A stretch of DNA of 64,000 nucleotides from Tianweitania sp. UT-5YL-CI-8 (GTDB lineage: Bacteria; Pseudomonadota; Alphaproteobacteria; Rhizobiales; Rhizobiaceae), in the NCBI RefSeq assembly GCF_030010215.1, contig NZ_JASCRR010000008.1, forward strand, positions 62,001 through 126,000. Reading direction: 5' to 3'. Each line of letters starts with the position of its first letter. Position 1 is the stretch's first letter. The notes under the pieces are model-generated. The model saw only the letters and a program-made list of their open reading frames with translations, did not search any database and was not told where the DNA came from. A program made the position numbers and the translations under genes. Positions 7,560-17,988 of this stretch are shown piece after piece.

Positions 7560-8979
7560 GACAAGTTGGCTTCCTGACCTCTCTAGCGGCCACGGGCCGC
7601 TTTATCTGCGGCTTGCCGACCGGATCGAGACCGATATCGATACCGGCGCCTTGAAATCCGGAACGAAATTGCCGCCTCAGCGCAATTTGGCCTACGATAT
7701 CGGCGTTACCATCGGCACCGTCGGCAGAGCCTATGCGCTCTTACGTGAGCGAGGACTGGTCAGCGGCGAAGTTGGACGAGGCACATATATCCTCGCGAGA
7801 AGCGGGGAGATCGATTCGAAAATCCCCGCCGAGCCCGTCGAGCCCCAGCAGGAAGGAACCCGCTTTATCGAAGCACCCGTTGGCAAGCTGCGCTTCGACA
7901 GCACCGCGGCACCCGATGTCGGTCAAAGCAATGCAATCGAGACAATGCTGTCCGCGATCACACGCGACCACCCGGATGATGTTAGCAGTTATACGCGGAC
8001 TTTTCCCGGTCACTGGTTCGAGGCCGGACAGCAATGGCTGTCGCGCAACGGTTTCCGCCCAAGCGCCGATACGATCGTTCCGACTCTCGGCGCTCATGCG
8101 GCGATCGTCGCGGCGATGTCCGCCCTGACTTCGCCCGGCGATTACGTCGTCTTCGAGCATCTGACCTATACGCAGATTTCGCGCACAGCCGCGTTGATCG
8201 GGCGACGGCTGGCGCTGGTCAATGCGGATGAACACGGGCTCGATCCGGATGATTTCGAGCGGGTATGCGCGCAGAAGCATCCGAAGATGGCGTTCCTGAT
8301 GCCTACCGCGCAGAACCCCAGCCTATCGATCATGCCGGCAGAACGAAGGGCCGCGGTCGCCGAGATTGCGCGCAAATACAATGTGATCCTGATCGAAGAC
8401 GATCTCTACGGCGCGCTCACGGACGATGCGACGCCGCTTCTGGCGGAGTATGCTCCCGAGCGCACGCTGGTGGTTGGAGGACTGTCGAAATCGGTGGCCG
8501 CCGGCGTGCGCGGCGGCTGGCTCTCTTGCCCGCCGCACTACCGGCACAGCATCCGGGTTGCGCACAAGATGGTGACGGGCGGCATGCCGTTCGTACTTGC
8601 GGAACTGTGCGCGCGGCTGGTCCGTTCCGGCGAAGCCATAGCCATCCGGAACCGCTCGATTGTCGAGATCAATGCGCGTCTCGGCATGGCTCGCGAGTTG
8701 CTCGACGGTTATGACTTCAATTCCGTAGCCAACATTCCCTTTCTGTGGCTTGCCGTTCCCGAGCCGTGGCACTCCGGCACCTTCAAGAACGCGGCCTATG
8801 AACAAGGCCTGCTGATCGACGACGAGGACGAGTTCAAGGCCGGACGATCCGACCGCGTCTATCATCGGGTCCGCCTGGGTGTATCGTCCACGCGCGCGCG
8901 CGCGGACACCAAACAAGGCCTGCGCGCCCTCCGCAGGCTTCTGGACGAGGGCAGCGCCGGCTACGACAGTTTCGGTTGA
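7558..8979 (+). CDS. MocR-type transcriptional regulator (GntR fused to aminotransferase)
   Basis: A 473-aa fusion. Residues about 15-80 form a GntR winged helix (LRLADRIETDIDTGALKSGTKLPPQRNLAYDIGV). The remainder is a class I aminotransferase fold with the PLP lysine in GGLSKSVAAGVRGGW and the IEDDLYG aspartate motif. MocR proteins usually use the aminotransferase domain to sense PLP or an amino compound and often control a divergent gene. The neighbour is a DUF1127 gene, not a vitamin B6 or amino-acid gene, so the effector is unknown. The start codon lies within a palindrome and lacks a Shine-Dalgarno. Confidence 0.92.
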   Translation: MTSWLPDLSSGHGPLYLRLADRIETDIDTGALKSGTKLPPQRNLAYDIGVTIGTVGRAYALLRERGLVSGEVGRGTYILARSGEIDSKIPAEPVEPQQEGTRFIEAPVGKLRFDSTAAPDVGQSNAIETMLSAITRDHPDDVSSYTRTFPGHWFEAGQQWLSRNGFRPSADTIVPTLGAHAAIVAAMSALTSPGDYVVFEHLTYTQISRTAALIGRRLALVNADEHGLDPDDFERVCAQKHPKMAFLMPTAQNPSLSIMPAERRAAVAEIARKYNVILIEDDLYGALTDDATPLLAEYAPERTLVVGGLSKSVAAGVRGGWLSCPPHYRHSIRVAHKMVTGGMPFVLAELCARLVRSGEAIAIRNRSIVEINARLGMARELLDGYDFNSVANIPFLWLAVPEPWHSGTFKNAAYEQGLLIDDEDEFKAGRSDRVYHRVRLGVSSTRARADTKQGLRALRRLLDEGSAGYDSFG

Positions 8980-9105
8980 CCCAAACACCGCACGAAAGCC
9001 TGAAACCTTGCTTTCCCGGTGAATTTCTGGCCATTGGCGGTATATCCCCGCCCGCGCTTGCGCTATGGAGCCTCGCAAAGGTGTTCCAACGGATCTACGA
9101 GCCCC

Positions 9106-11343
9106 ATGACCATCCAGAACAACGTCCCGATCACACAAGATCTGATCAAGGCTCATGGCCTGAAGGCGGACGAATACCAGCGCATTCTCGATCTCGTCGG
9201 TCGCGAGCCGACATTCACAGAACTCGGCATTTTTTCGGCGATGTGGAACGAGCACTGTTCCTATAAGTCGTCCAAGAAGTGGCTGAAGACGCTGCCGACC
9301 AAGGGCGAGCGCGTCATCCAGGGTCCGGGCGAGAATGCGGGTGTGGTCGATATCGGCGATGGCGACTGCGTCGTCTTCAAGATGGAGAGCCACAACCACC
9401 CTTCCTACATCGAGCCCTACCAGGGTGCGGCGACCGGCGTTGGCGGTATCCTCCGCGACGTCTTCACCATGGGCGCCCGGCCCATCGCAGCGATGAACGC
9501 GCTGCGCTTCGGCTCGCCCGATCATCCCAAGACCCGCCACCTCGTCTCCGGGGTCGTGTCAGGTGTTGGCGGCTACGGCAATTCCTTCGGCGTGCCCACG
9601 GTAGGTGGTGAGGTCAATTTCGACCCGCGCTACAACGGTAACATCCTTGTCAACGCTTTTGCCGCCGGCCTCGCCAAGACCGATGGAATCTTCCTCTCCG
9701 AAGCCAAGGGCGTCGGTTTGCCGGTCGTCTATCTCGGTGCCAAGACCGGTCGCGACGGCGTCGGCGGCGCGACCATGGCGTCCGCCGAGTTCGACGACAA
9801 GATCGAGGAAAAGCGCCCCACCGTGCAAGTCGGCGACCCCTTCACGGAAAAATGCCTGCTGGAAGCCTGCCTCGAACTCATGGCATCGGGCGCGGTCATC
9901 GCCATCCAGGATATGGGCGCGGCCGGACTGACCTGCTCGGCTGTCGAAATGGGCGCCAAGGGCGACCTCGGCATCGAACTCGATCTGGACAAAGTGCCGG
10001 TGCGCGAGGAGCGCATGAGCGCCTATGAGATGATGCTTTCGGAGAGCCAGGAGCGCATGCTCATGGTGCTGAAGCCCGAAAAGGAAACGGAAGCCGAAGC
10101 GATCTTCCGCAAATGGGGTCTCGACTTCGCCATCGTCGGCAAGACCACCGACGACCTGCGCTTCCGCATCCTGCATCAGGGCCAGGAAGTCGCCAATTTG
10201 CCGATCAAGGATCTGGGAGACCAGGCGCCGGAATATGACCGCCCCTGGATCGAGCCGACACCCCGCGCGCCGCTGGCCAAGGACGATATCCCCCAGGCCG
10301 ACGTGGCCGATGCGCTGCTCAAGCTCTTAGGCGGGCCTGACCTGTCGAGCCGTCGCTGGGTCTGGGAACAGTATGACACCATGATCCAGGGCAATTCGCT
10401 GCAACGCCCCGGCGGCGACGGGGGCGTGGTGCGCGTCGAAGGTCATGACACGAAGGCGCTGGCGTTTTCGTCCGACGTGACCCCGCGCTATTGCGAGGCC
10501 GATCCGTTCGAAGGCGGCAAGCAGGCCGTCGCCGAATGCTGGCGCAACCTGACGGCCACCGGCGCCCTGCCACTGGCGGCCACCGACAACCTCAATTTCG
10601 GCAATCCCGAGCGCCCCGAAATCATGGGCCAACTCGTCAAGGCCATCCAAGGCATCGGCGAAGCCTGCCGCGCGCTCGACTTTCCGATCGTGTCCGGCAA
10701 CGTCTCGCTCTACAACGAGACCAACGGCCAGGGCATCCTGCCGACACCGACCATCGGCGGCGTCGGCCTGATCGATGATTGGGCCAAGATGGCACGATCC
10801 GGCTTTGCCGCCGAAGGCGAGATGATCCTGCTGGTCGGTGCGCCGGACTGGTGGGGCACGCATCTCGCGCAATCCATCTATATGCGCGACCTGCACGGCC
10901 GCACCGACGGCCCACCACCGCACGTCGATCTGACCCATGAGCGCAAAGTCGGCGACTACGTCCGCAAGCTCATCCGCTCCGGCGTGGCGACCGCCGTGCA
11001 CGACGTCTCGGATGGCGGGTTGGGTGTGGCCTTGGGGGAAATGGCGATGTCCTCCGGCATCGGCGCGACGGTCAACCAGCTCAACAATGGCGACCCGATC
11101 CCGCAGTTCTTCGGCGAAGACCAGGGCCGCTATGTGGTGACGGTCAACGTCGATCCGCAGGGCGATGACTTCAACGCCATGCTGGCCGAACAGAAAGAGC
11201 TCGGCATTTTCGCGCCCTGGATCGGCAGCACCGGGGGCACCGCACTCAAGCTTGGAGAGGCGCGCGCCATCGCAGTGGCAGAGCTTAAGGCGGCGCATGA
11301 GGGCTGGTTCCCGGCTTTCATGGCGGGTGAGCTCGCGAACTGA
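9106..11343 (+). CDS. purL: FGAM synthase large subunit, small-type PurL
   Basis: A 745-aa ATP-dependent FGAM synthase catalytic subunit that works with PurS and PurQ. Landmarks are [60 protein letters not shown] and [19 protein letters not shown] 9106 gives the canonical [19 protein letters not shown] start; the frame is open upstream to 9019 but that part lacks family likeness. It is separated from purQ by the lipoprotein, DUF1127 and mocR genes, so it probably has its own promoter. BolA and GrxD genes follow. Confidence 0.97.
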   Translation: MTIQNNVPITQDLIKAHGLKADEYQRILDLVGREPTFTELGIFSAMWNEHCSYKSSKKWLKTLPTKGERVIQGPGENAGVVDIGDGDCVVFKMESHNHPSYIEPYQGAATGVGGILRDVFTMGARPIAAMNALRFGSPDHPKTRHLVSGVVSGVGGYGNSFGVPTVGGEVNFDPRYNGNILVNAFAAGLAKTDGIFLSEAKGVGLPVVYLGAKTGRDGVGGATMASAEFDDKIEEKRPTVQVGDPFTEKCLLEACLELMASGAVIAIQDMGAAGLTCSAVEMGAKGDLGIELDLDKVPVREERMSAYEMMLSESQERMLMVLKPEKETEAEAIFRKWGLDFAIVGKTTDDLRFRILHQGQEVANLPIKDLGDQAPEYDRPWIEPTPRAPLAKDDIPQADVADALLKLLGGPDLSSRRWVWEQYDTMIQGNSLQRPGGDGGVVRVEGHDTKALAFSSDVTPRYCEADPFEGGKQAVAECWRNLTATGALPLAATDNLNFGNPERPEIMGQLVKAIQGIGEACRALDFPIVSGNVSLYNETNGQGILPTPTIGGVGLIDDWAKMARSGFAAEGEMILLVGAPDWWGTHLAQSIYMRDLHGRTDGPPPHVDLTHERKVGDYVRKLIRSGVATAVHDVSDGGLGVALGEMAMSSGIGATVNQLNNGDPIPQFFGEDQGRYVVTVNVDPQGDDFNAMLAEQKELGIFAPWIGSTGGTALKLGEARAIAVAELKAAHEGWFPAFMAGELAN

Positions 11344-11433
11344 ATCGACACGGGAGATTGGGCGGCGCACAATTGACCGCGCCCGACCTTCGCACCTATC
11401 CTTCCCGAAGCAGTGAAATCGGAGACTATCCCA

Positions 11434-11667
11434 TTGGCAATGGACGCCCGCGACATCGAGAAGCTTATCAAGGAAGGCATTCCGGACGCCAAGGTCACGA
11501 TCCGGGATCTGGCAGGCGATGGCGACCACTATGCCGCCGAAGTTGTCTCCGAGAGCTTTCGCGGCAAGAGCCGGGTGCAGCAGCACCAGATGGTCTACAA
11601 CGCCCTGAAGGGCAATATGGGCGGCGTTCTGCACGCCCTTGCCCTGCAGACAAGCATCCCGGACTGA
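11434..11667 (+). CDS. BolA family protein
   Basis: A 77-aa BolA-like protein with AMDARDIEKLIKEGIPDAKVTI, the invariant histidine region QHQMVYNALKG and a C-terminal LHALALQTS. BolA proteins bind [2Fe-2S] clusters together with monothiol glutaredoxins, and grxD lies less than 1 kb downstream. The TTG at 11434 is preferred because GGAG is 9 bases upstream and it yields MAMDARD. A GTG at 11413 would add seven residues, and the ATG at 11440 is also possible but is spaced 15 bases from GGAG. Confidence 0.92.
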   Translation: MAMDARDIEKLIKEGIPDAKVTIRDLAGDGDHYAAEVVSESFRGKSRVQQHQMVYNALKGNMGGVLHALALQTSIPD

Positions 11668-11673
11668 CACTTT

Positions 11674-12468
11674 CTACTTTTCAAAGACAGACAGGATCGG
11701 CCCGGCCGGGTAACCGCCGCCGATAAGATGATCGGTACCGTTCGTCATGGCCGAGACGACGCCATCGAAATACAGCGCATTTCGGCAGCCAAGTTCATCC
11801 CTGAACAGCCGAGCGAATCCGCCGAAACTGACGGGCTGACGGGAAATCGCCAGAACTACTGTGTTGGGGTCGCGAACGCCGACGCCATTGCGGATGAAGC
11901 GCGACACACCGTAAGGTTCGAATCGCGGGTGCAGCGCGCCGTCTATCATCAGCATTGGGCCGGACTGCGTTGCGAAGGCAGCGTTCCGCGGCAAAGCCGC
12001 ATAGGCTGAACTTTCTGAAATCGCAGCCGTGCCGTCGTTTCCGATGCTGAAAACGCCATTCGGCTTCAGAAAGAAATTGCCGTCTCCATCGCCAAGTTCG
12101 ATGCGATGCGTCTCCCGGCCATGCTCGACCAGAAGGCCGACGGCAGACACATCTTCGTGATACATGCCAGCGTTCATCGACAGGATCGGCCGGCGGCGTT
12201 TTCCCACCATTACCGCGTCATGCCTCTTCAACGAGCGGTAGGGCTTTCCAGCTTCGTCGTTCAGAGACATCTGGATGTCGAAACGCCGCAGATCGATGGT
12301 GCAGACGATGTAGTCGACAGCCTCGAAACGCAGGTCGCGACAAGGCCCAGGAAGCTGCGCATCTGCCTGAGCGATTTTGCGTGACTGTGTCATCCAGAGG
12401 AATACAGAAGAGCCACCGGCCAGAATCATGACGGCGAGCAGCGGGAGCCAGAGCACTCTTCGATTCAT
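11674..12468 (-). CDS. Phosphodiester glycosidase family (DUF2233/NAGPA-like) membrane-anchored protein
   Basis: A 264-aa protein with one N-terminal hydrophobic segment (LWLPLLAVMILAGGSSVFLWM) acting as signal anchor, then a periplasmic DUF2233/NAGPA-like domain. Typical motifs are ILSMNAGMYHEDVSAVGLL, KPNGVFSIG, ATQSGPMLMIDG and VGVRDPNTVVLAIS, which hold the conserved Asn, Gly and Asp residues. The family includes enzymes hydrolysing GlcNAc-phosphodiesters; the bacterial substrate here is unknown. ATG 12468 begins MNRRVLW; a longer frame upstream lacks signal-like character. It lies between bolA and grxD on the opposite strand, with only 6 bases to the bolA stop. Confidence 0.85.
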   Translation of the reverse strand: MNRRVLWLPLLAVMILAGGSSVFLWMTQSRKIAQADAQLPGPCRDLRFEAVDYIVCTIDLRRFDIQMSLNDEAGKPYRSLKRHDAVMVGKRRRPILSMNAGMYHEDVSAVGLLVEHGRETHRIELGDGDGNFFLKPNGVFSIGNDGTAAISESSAYAALPRNAAFATQSGPMLMIDGALHPRFEPYGVSRFIRNGVGVRDPNTVVLAISRQPVSFGGFARLFRDELGCRNALYFDGVVSAMTNGTDHLIGGGYPAGPILSVFEK

Positions 12469-12633
12469 GGACGGGCACCGTTCAATGAAATCAGAGAAAA
12501 AGACATGGATGTTGCAACCTGCTTGTCTGGCCGGAAGACCGCTTTCACCAAAGTCTTGTTTCAACCGGAAGATGGGGTTATTTGAAGGTAACGATTTCCG
12601 AGCCTTGCTCCCAAAGGCATGAAAGGTTTTTCC

Positions 12634-12969
12634 ATGAGCGGTATCAATGATTTCATCGACAGCGAAGTGAAGAGCACCGATGTGGTTGTCTTCATGAAAG
12701 GCACCCCCGGCTTCCCGCAGTGCGGATTTTCCGGACAGGTCGTGCAGATTCTCGACTATCTCGGCGTCGACTATAAGGGCGTCAACGTTTTGGAATCAGC
12801 CGATCTGCGCCAGGGAATCAAGGACTATTCCAACTGGCCGACCATTCCGCAGCTCTATGTGAAGGGCGAGTTCGTCGGCGGTTGCGACATCATCCGCGAG
12901 ATGTTCCAGGCGGGCGAATTGCAGACCTTCTTCACCGAAAAAGGCGTCAGCGTCAAAGGCGCCGCCTGA
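12634..12969 (+). CDS. grxD: Monothiol glutaredoxin, CGFS type
   Basis: A 111-aa Grx4/Grx5-type monothiol glutaredoxin that binds and transfers [2Fe-2S] clusters with glutathione and BolA. The active site is [16 protein letters not shown], with [20 protein letters not shown] forming the glutathione-binding TIPQ region and the downstream Gly-Gly-Cys-Asp. ATG 12634 is chosen because AAAGG is 7 bases upstream; ATG 12619 would add five residues. It is functionally linked to the nearby bolA gene and to the SUF cluster further along the window. Confidence 0.95.
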   Translation: MSGINDFIDSEVKSTDVVVFMKGTPGFPQCGFSGQVVQILDYLGVDYKGVNVLESADLRQGIKDYSNWPTIPQLYVKGEFVGGCDIIREMFQAGELQTFFTEKGVSVKGAA

Positions 12970-13072
12970 GATTGAGACGTCCCGGCCTTGCCGGGAACGA
13001 TCATCGACAGACCATGTTTCGAATGCGCCGGGATTTTCTGGCGCATTTTGCTTTTTTTGAACGGACTTCATT

Positions 13073-14326
13073 ATGGACCAGCGCTCATTGATCACCCCAG
13101 CGCAACCGATCTCCATTCCGCGATGGGAATTCATCGCGCTGGCCGCAGCCTTGATGGCCGTGAACGCGCTGGCCATCGACATCATGCTGCCGGCGCTGCA
13201 ACAGATGGGTGACAGCCTGGGCGTGGAGAGCGAAAACCACCGGCAGTATGTCATCTCCGCCTACTTCGGCGGCATGGCGCTGGCGCTGTTGCCTTACGGC
13301 CCCATCTCCGACCGGTTCGGCCGGCGTGGGCCGTTGCTCTTCGGTCTCAGCGTCTATGTTGCGGCGGCGTTTGCCGCCGCCTTCGCACCCAACTTCGAGA
13401 CGCTTCTGGTTCTGCGCTTCATCCAGGGGGCGGGAGCTGCATCGACACGCGTCATCGCCATCTCCATGGTGCGCGACCGTTATGCCGGCAGGCAGATGGC
13501 GGAGATCATGTCGCTTGTTTTCATGGTGTTCATGGTCATCCCGGTGATTGCGCCCGCGCTCGGCCAGGCAATCATGATCTTCAGCGAATGGCACATGATC
13601 TTCCTGTGCATGGCCTTCGTAGCCCTCATCATCACGATATGGGCAGCGATGCGCATGCCCGAAACACTCGCGCAGAGCGAGCGACGCCCGCTAACCTTCG
13701 CATCGATCGGCCAGGCTTTCCGCATGGTCGTCACCACGCGCGTTTCGCTGTGCTACACGCTGGCGTCGACGTTGATCTTCGGCGCGCTGTTCGGCTTCAT
13801 CAATTCGGCTCAGCAGGTCTATGTCGGCATATACGGCGTCGGCGTCTGGTTCCCGGTGATCTTCGCCGCAATTGCCCTGATGATGTCGCTGTCCTCGTTC
13901 CTGAACTCAAAGCTGGTGGTTCGGGTTGGAATGCGCCGACTATCTCATGGTGCAGTGATCGGCCTGACCATTGTGGCGACCGTCTGGCTGGCTCTGACGC
14001 TGGTGGGAGAACTGCCGCTGTCGCTGTTCATCGGCCTGTTTGCGCTGATCATGTTCCAATTCGGCTGGATCGGCTCGAACTTCAACTCGCTTGCCATGGA
14101 GCCGCTCGGCCGCATGGCGGGCACCGCATCATCGGTGCAAGCGTTCTTCCAGACGTTCGGCGGCGCGGTGGTCGGTGTGATCATCGGACAGGCATTCGAC
14201 GGCACCACGACACCGCTAGCAGCCGGCTATGCCGGGCTCGGCATGCTCGCGATCGTCCTGGTGCTTATTGCCGAGCGTGGGCGTCTGTTCCAGCCGCAGC
14301 ATGAGCAACAGACCGCGGCACACTGA
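13073..14326 (+). CDS. MFS drug efflux transporter, Bcr/CflA type
   Basis: A 417-aa inner-membrane protein with about 12 hydrophobic segments. The loop motif [16 protein letters not shown] between TM2 and TM3 is the major-facilitator motif A, and TDIMLPALQ-like [13 protein letters not shown] in TM1 with [10 protein letters not shown] in TM5 place it among the Bcr/CflA drug:H+ antiporters. It is followed by a GC-rich inverted repeat without a U-tract. The substrate is not readable. Spacing of 103 bases to grxD leaves room for its own promoter. Confidence 0.92.
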   Translation: MDQRSLITPAQPISIPRWEFIALAAALMAVNALAIDIMLPALQQMGDSLGVESENHRQYVISAYFGGMALALLPYGPISDRFGRRGPLLFGLSVYVAAAFAAAFAPNFETLLVLRFIQGAGAASTRVIAISMVRDRYAGRQMAEIMSLVFMVFMVIPVIAPALGQAIMIFSEWHMIFLCMAFVALIITIWAAMRMPETLAQSERRPLTFASIGQAFRMVVTTRVSLCYTLASTLIFGALFGFINSAQQVYVGIYGVGVWFPVIFAAIALMMSLSSFLNSKLVVRVGMRRLSHGAVIGLTIVATVWLALTLVGELPLSLFIGLFALIMFQFGWIGSNFNSLAMEPLGRMAGTASSVQAFFQTFGGAVVGVIIGQAFDGTTTPLAAGYAGLGMLAIVLVLIAERGRLFQPQHEQQTAAH

Positions 14327-14367
14327 ACGATGCCAGGGAGGTCAGCCAACCCGGCCTCCCTGTCCAA

Positions 14368-15195
14368 TTAGTCCGCCCAGAGTTCGCGGCGGATTTCTTC
14401 CCAACTCGATTTGTCCGGCGCTACCAGCAGGCCGCCTCCGACATGGCTGGGAAGATAGGCGCTGCCGTCGAGGCGGGCAGCGTATCCCCCGGCCTGCTGA
14501 TGGATCAGAACGCCTGCGAGATGATCCCAAGGCATCAGCTTGTTGTAGATGACGAAATGGGCGTTGCCGGTCGCAAGCAAATGGTATTCGTGCGCCGCGC
14601 AGCGATAGCCGAATTGCGACAAACACTTGGCATGGTTTCTCGCCAGCGTGGACCGCAAGGGTTCCTCGACATATTGCCATGAAACGCTGCCCGTCATCTC
14701 ATGGATCGACGCAGGCGCAGCGACCTTCACCCTGCGCGTAGCGCCTGAGGGTGCGCGCAGATGGGCGCCCGCACCCTTGGCAGCGATCAACCAGTCCTTG
14801 CCGACCGGATCGTGGATGATGCCTGCTACCGTCTCGCCCTTGACCACCACGGCCAGCATGACGCCGAACAGCGGAATGCCTGCGGCGAAGTTGAAGGTTC
14901 CGTCGATGGGATCGATGACGAAAGCGAGATCGGCAGTGCCCAGCGTGTCGAGCAGCGTCCGGTCTTCTTCATAGGCTTCTTCGCCGACAATCAGAGCCTT
15001 GGGATAGCGCTCTTTCAAGACGCGGGTGATGTACTTCTCGGCCGCTATATCGCCCTCGGTGACGAGGTCTACCGCCGAGGTCTTCTGACGAATCTGGTCG
15101 TCTTCCAAGGTACGGAAGCGCGGCATGATCTCCACCGTTGCAGCCTCCGCGAGCAGGTCGGCGAGGCTGTCGATGGTCTTGTCGTCAAAGTGCAT
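14368..15195 (-). CDS. Inositol-monophosphatase family phosphatase
   Basis: A 275-aa Mg2+-dependent phosphatase of the IMPase/SuhB/HisN superfamily. Metal-binding motifs are VGEEAYEED and [14 protein letters not shown], and the C-terminal motif is [16 protein letters not shown]. Histidinol-phosphate, inositol phosphate or 3'-phosphoadenosine phosphate are all possible substrates. The ATG at 15195 lies inside the 3' end of ttcA (11-base overlap), so the two genes are translationally coupled on the minus strand. The coupling does not yet suggest a common pathway. Confidence 0.88.
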   Translation of the reverse strand: MHFDDKTIDSLADLLAEAATVEIMPRFRTLEDDQIRQKTSAVDLVTEGDIAAEKYITRVLKERYPKALIVGEEAYEEDRTLLDTLGTADLAFVIDPIDGTFNFAAGIPLFGVMLAVVVKGETVAGIIHDPVGKDWLIAAKGAGAHLRAPSGATRRVKVAAPASIHEMTGSVSWQYVEEPLRSTLARNHAKCLSQFGYRCAAHEYHLLATGNAHFVIYNKLMPWDHLAGVLIHQQAGGYAARLDGSAYLPSHVGGGLLVAPDKSSWEEIRRELWAD

Positions 15196-16060
15196 GGGTC
15201 TGTCCTGGTTGGTCGGCACCGCTCGCGGCAAGCCCTGCGAAGTCGAACAGCTTGCGGTCGAGAAGATGGGTCGGGCGCACATTGGCCATGGCGCGGATCA
15301 TGATGTCCTTGCGGCCCGGCATGCGTTTTTCGATATCGTCCAGCATTGTCTTCATAGCGTTGCGCTGAAGGCCTTCCTGGCTGCCACAGAGGTCGCAGGG
15401 GATGATGGGAAAAGCCATCGCTTCGGCAAGGCGCGCCATGTCGGTCTCGGCGCAATAGGCCAGCGGCCGCAGCACCATGACGTCGCCCTCGTCGTTGAGC
15501 AGTTTGGGCGGCATGGCGGCAAGCCGTCCGCCATGGAACAGGTTCATGAAGAAGGTCTCGAGGATATCCTCCCGATGGTGGCCGAGCACCAGCGCGGAAC
15601 AGCCCTCCTCCCGCGCGATGCGATAGAGGTGGCCGCGACGGAGGCGCGAACACAGCGAACAATAGGTGTTGCCCTCGGCGATCTTGTCGGTAACGACCGA
15701 ATAGGTGTCACGATACTCGATGCGGTGGGCGATGCCGTTGGCCGTCAGATAGTCCGGCAAAATATGCTTCGGGAAATTCGGCTGCCCTTGGTCCAGATTG
15801 CAGGCCAGAAGCTCGATCGGCAAAAGCCCGCGCCATTTGAGATCGAGCAGGATTGCGAGCAGGCCATAGGAATCCTTGCCGCCCGACAGCGCCACCAGCC
15901 AGCGCTCTCCCGGCTTGACCATGCCGAAATCCTCGATGGCCTGACGAGACAAGCGCAGCAAGCGCTTGCGCAGCTTGTTGAATTCCACGGAGGACGGCAC
16001 CGCGCGGAACAGCGGGTGACAGCCGTCGGCCGTTTCGATTTCGGGATCGTGGATGGTCAT
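15185..16060 (-). CDS. ttcA: tRNA 2-thiocytidine(32) synthetase
   Basis: A 291-aa PP-loop ATPase that thiolates C32 of certain tRNAs. It has the PP-loop LSGGKDSYG, the cluster-ligating [10 protein letters not shown] and CDLCGSQ cysteine pairs, and [20 protein letters not shown], all TtcA hallmarks. The enzyme needs a [4Fe-4S] cluster and sulfur from a cysteine desulfurase. The NifS/IscS-like protein at 38.6-39.8 kb in this window would be a plausible donor. It is 60 bases from glsA upstream. Confidence 0.95.
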   Translation of the reverse strand: MTIHDPEIETADGCHPLFRAVPSSVEFNKLRKRLLRLSRQAIEDFGMVKPGERWLVALSGGKDSYGLLAILLDLKWRGLLPIELLACNLDQGQPNFPKHILPDYLTANGIAHRIEYRDTYSVVTDKIAEGNTYCSLCSRLRRGHLYRIAREEGCSALVLGHHREDILETFFMNLFHGGRLAAMPPKLLNDEGDVMVLRPLAYCAETDMARLAEAMAFPIIPCDLCGSQEGLQRNAMKTMLDDIEKRMPGRKDIMIRAMANVRPTHLLDRKLFDFAGLAASGADQPGQTHAL

Positions 16061-16120
16061 CGTTCAATCTCCTCGTTCCCGTTTAACGTGGTCATCGAGC
16101 AACGCAAAGCGCGCTCTGCG

Positions 16121-17056
16121 TCAAAGCCCAAAAACGGACCATCCCGTGCGCTTGGCGAGCATTTCGAGTGCCGCCGTGCCGAGCAGCGAATTGCCGTAAT
16201 CGTTCAGCCCCGGAGCCCATACCGCGATGGATGCCTTGCCCGGCGCCACAGCGAGGATACCGCCGCCGACACCGCTTTTGCCGGGAAGGCCGACGCGGTA
16301 GGCGAATTCGCCGGATCCGTCATAGTGGCCGCACATCATCATCAGCGCATTGATACGGCGGGCGCGCTCGCGTGACACGACCGAACTGCCGGTTATCGGG
16401 TTGCGTCCATTGGCAGCTAGATAGAGACCGGCATGGGCAAGCTGGCGGCAGGACATGGCCAGCGCGCACTGGTGGAAATAGACGCCCAGCGTGTGCTCGG
16501 CCGGATGGTCGAGCCGCCCGAACGAGCGCATGAACTGCGCCAAGGCGAAGTTGCGGAACCCGGTCTCGTTCTCGGATTTCGCTACAGCCTGGTCGGTGGT
16601 GATGGTATCGTCACCGGACAGGAAGCGGACGAAATTGACAATTTCGCCAATAGCTTCGCGCGGTTTGTGGCCAGATAGAATCAGGTCGGTGACGGCAATT
16701 GCACCGGCGTTGATGAAGGGGTTGCGCGGCCGACCTTTCTCGAATTCGAGCTGGACGATGGAGTTGAAAGCCGTACCCGATGGCTCACGACCGACGCGGT
16801 TCCACAAGGAATCGCCGTGCTTGCCGAGCGCGAGCGTCAGCGTGAAGACCTTGGAAACACTCTGGATGGAGAAAGGCAGCTCTGCATCACCGGCCATATA
16901 TTCGCTACCGTCAACGCCGATGACTGCAATGCCAAAATTGGCGGGATCGATGCGGGCGAGTTCGGGTATGTAGGTCGCGACCTTGCCTTTTTCCTCTCGC
17001 GCGGAAAGCGTCGTGTGAATGTCGTCCAACAGCGCCTGCAAGTCTTCCATGCTCAT
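16121..17056 (-). CDS. glsA: Glutaminase
   Basis: A 311-aa serine-dependent beta-lactamase-fold glutaminase that converts glutamine to glutamate and ammonia. The catalytic SVSK motif is in [39 protein letters not shown] and [16 protein letters not shown] are family landmarks. Length is normal for the bacterial short-type GlsA. AGGA about 10 bases upstream supports the ATG at 17056; an alternative ATG is two codons in. It follows the rpsD terminator. Confidence 0.95.
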   Translation of the reverse strand: MSMEDLQALLDDIHTTLSAREEKGKVATYIPELARIDPANFGIAVIGVDGSEYMAGDAELPFSIQSVSKVFTLTLALGKHGDSLWNRVGREPSGTAFNSIVQLEFEKGRPRNPFINAGAIAVTDLILSGHKPREAIGEIVNFVRFLSGDDTITTDQAVAKSENETGFRNFALAQFMRSFGRLDHPAEHTLGVYFHQCALAMSCRQLAHAGLYLAANGRNPITGSSVVSRERARRINALMMMCGHYDGSGEFAYRVGLPGKSGVGGGILAVAPGKASIAVWAPGLNDYGNSLLGTAALEMLAKRTGWSVFGL

Positions 17057-17114
17057 GTCCCCGCTTTCCTTGCTCGCTTTGTAACCAAGGTGCCTGCGAT
17101 TGAAAGCAGAAATG

Positions 17115-17140
17115 AAAAAGCCGCCCGAAGGCGGCTTTTT
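17115..17140 (-). terminator. Terminator of rpsD (bidirectional shape)
   Basis: AAAAAGCCGCC and GGCGGCTTTTT form a perfect 11-bp stem with a CGAA tetraloop. On the minus strand it ends in a U-run, 19 bases after the rpsD stop. It could also stop leftover plus-strand transcription. Confidence 0.9.
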
Positions 17141-17158
17141 CGAAGTCTTTGCGGTCGT

Positions 17159-17776
17159 TTAGCGCGAATAGAATTCGACGACCAGGTTCGGTTCCATCTG
17201 CACGGCGAACGGAACGTCTGCCAGACCGGGAACGCGGTTGTAGGTGGCGACCATCTTGTTGTGGTCGACTTCGATGTAGTCCGGAACGTCACGCTCGGCG
17301 AGCTGAGCTGCCTCGAGCACGATAACGAGCTGCTTGGACTTTTCGCGGACTTCGATCACGTCGCCGACCTTGCAGAGGTACGAACCGATATTCGTGCGCT
17401 TACCGTTTACGTTGACGTGGCCATGGTTGATGAACTGACGGGCAGCGAAGATCGTCGGAACGAACTTGGCACGGTACACGACAGCGTCGAGGCGCGATTC
17501 GAGCAGGCCGATCAGGTTCTCGGAGGTGTCGCCCTTGCGGCGGTTGGCTTCATCGTAGGTCTTGCGGAACTGCTTTTCCGAGATGTCGCCGTAGTGGCCC
17601 TTGAGCTTCTGCTTGGCGCGGAGCTGAATGCCGAAATCTGACAGCTTGCCCTTGCGGCGCTGGCCGTGCTGGCCGGGACCGTATTCACGCTTGTTGACCG
17701 GGGATTTCGGGCGACCCCAGATGTTCTCGCCAAGACGGCGGTCGATTTTGTATTTTGCGGATTCGCGCTTGCTCAT
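17159..17776 (-). CDS. rpsD: 30S ribosomal protein S4
   Basis: A 205-aa primary-binding protein of the small subunit, needed for 16S rRNA 5'-domain folding. It starts [21 protein letters not shown], has [17 protein letters not shown], and carries an S4 RNA-binding domain ([20 protein letters not shown]). AAAGGGA precedes the ATG. It is monocistronic, outside the large ribosomal operons, with its own promoter at 17958-17986 and a leader of about 175 nt. S4 controls its own synthesis through mRNA leaders in other bacteria, making autoregulation plausible here. Confidence 0.97.
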   Translation of the reverse strand: MSKRESAKYKIDRRLGENIWGRPKSPVNKREYGPGQHGQRRKGKLSDFGIQLRAKQKLKGHYGDISEKQFRKTYDEANRRKGDTSENLIGLLESRLDAVVYRAKFVPTIFAARQFINHGHVNVNGKRTNIGSYLCKVGDVIEVREKSKQLVIVLEAAQLAERDVPDYIEVDHNKMVATYNRVPGLADVPFAVQMEPNLVVEFYSR

Positions 17777-17951
17777 CGCATTCCCTTTCACAAAGTTACA
17801 CCCGGAACCTCATGCTCCGAGTGAAGGAAACGCGCCCTCCTCTGGCCTCGATTTAGAGACCTGACAGAGTTCTCACCGCAACGCTGCGAGAAACCCACGG
17901 GACACGTCATGCACATAAAGTGCGACACCGGGCCTTTCGGACCCGGTGCTA
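17777..17951 (-). ncRNA. Structured 5' leader of rpsD, candidate S4-binding element
   Basis: Between the predicted start of transcription and rpsD are about 175 nt. They begin with a hairpin (CACCGGG and CCCGGTG arms at 17926-17932 and 17942-17948), then GCAC-TTTAT-GTGC and a CGCA-GCGT-TGCG stem inside TTCT/AGAA. A Shine-Dalgarno lies at the end. The density of stems suggests regulation; S4 binding is an inference. Confidence 0.45.
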
Positions 17952-17957
17952 GTGCGG

Positions 17958-17986
17958 TCGATAGAAGATCAGGCTTGATTTGTCAA
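17958..17986 (-). promoter_or_regulatory. rpsD promoter
   Basis: On the minus strand a perfect TTGACA (17986-17981) is followed after 17 bases by TATCGA (17963-17958). It abuts the stop codon of the HxlR gene at 17989, so it lies immediately outside that coding region. Confidence 0.75.
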
Positions 17987-17988
17987 CG

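Noticed and set aside
10327-11670. Long minus-strand open frame opposite purL and bolA
   Set aside because: Overlaps two well-supported genes and looks like reverse-frame noise.
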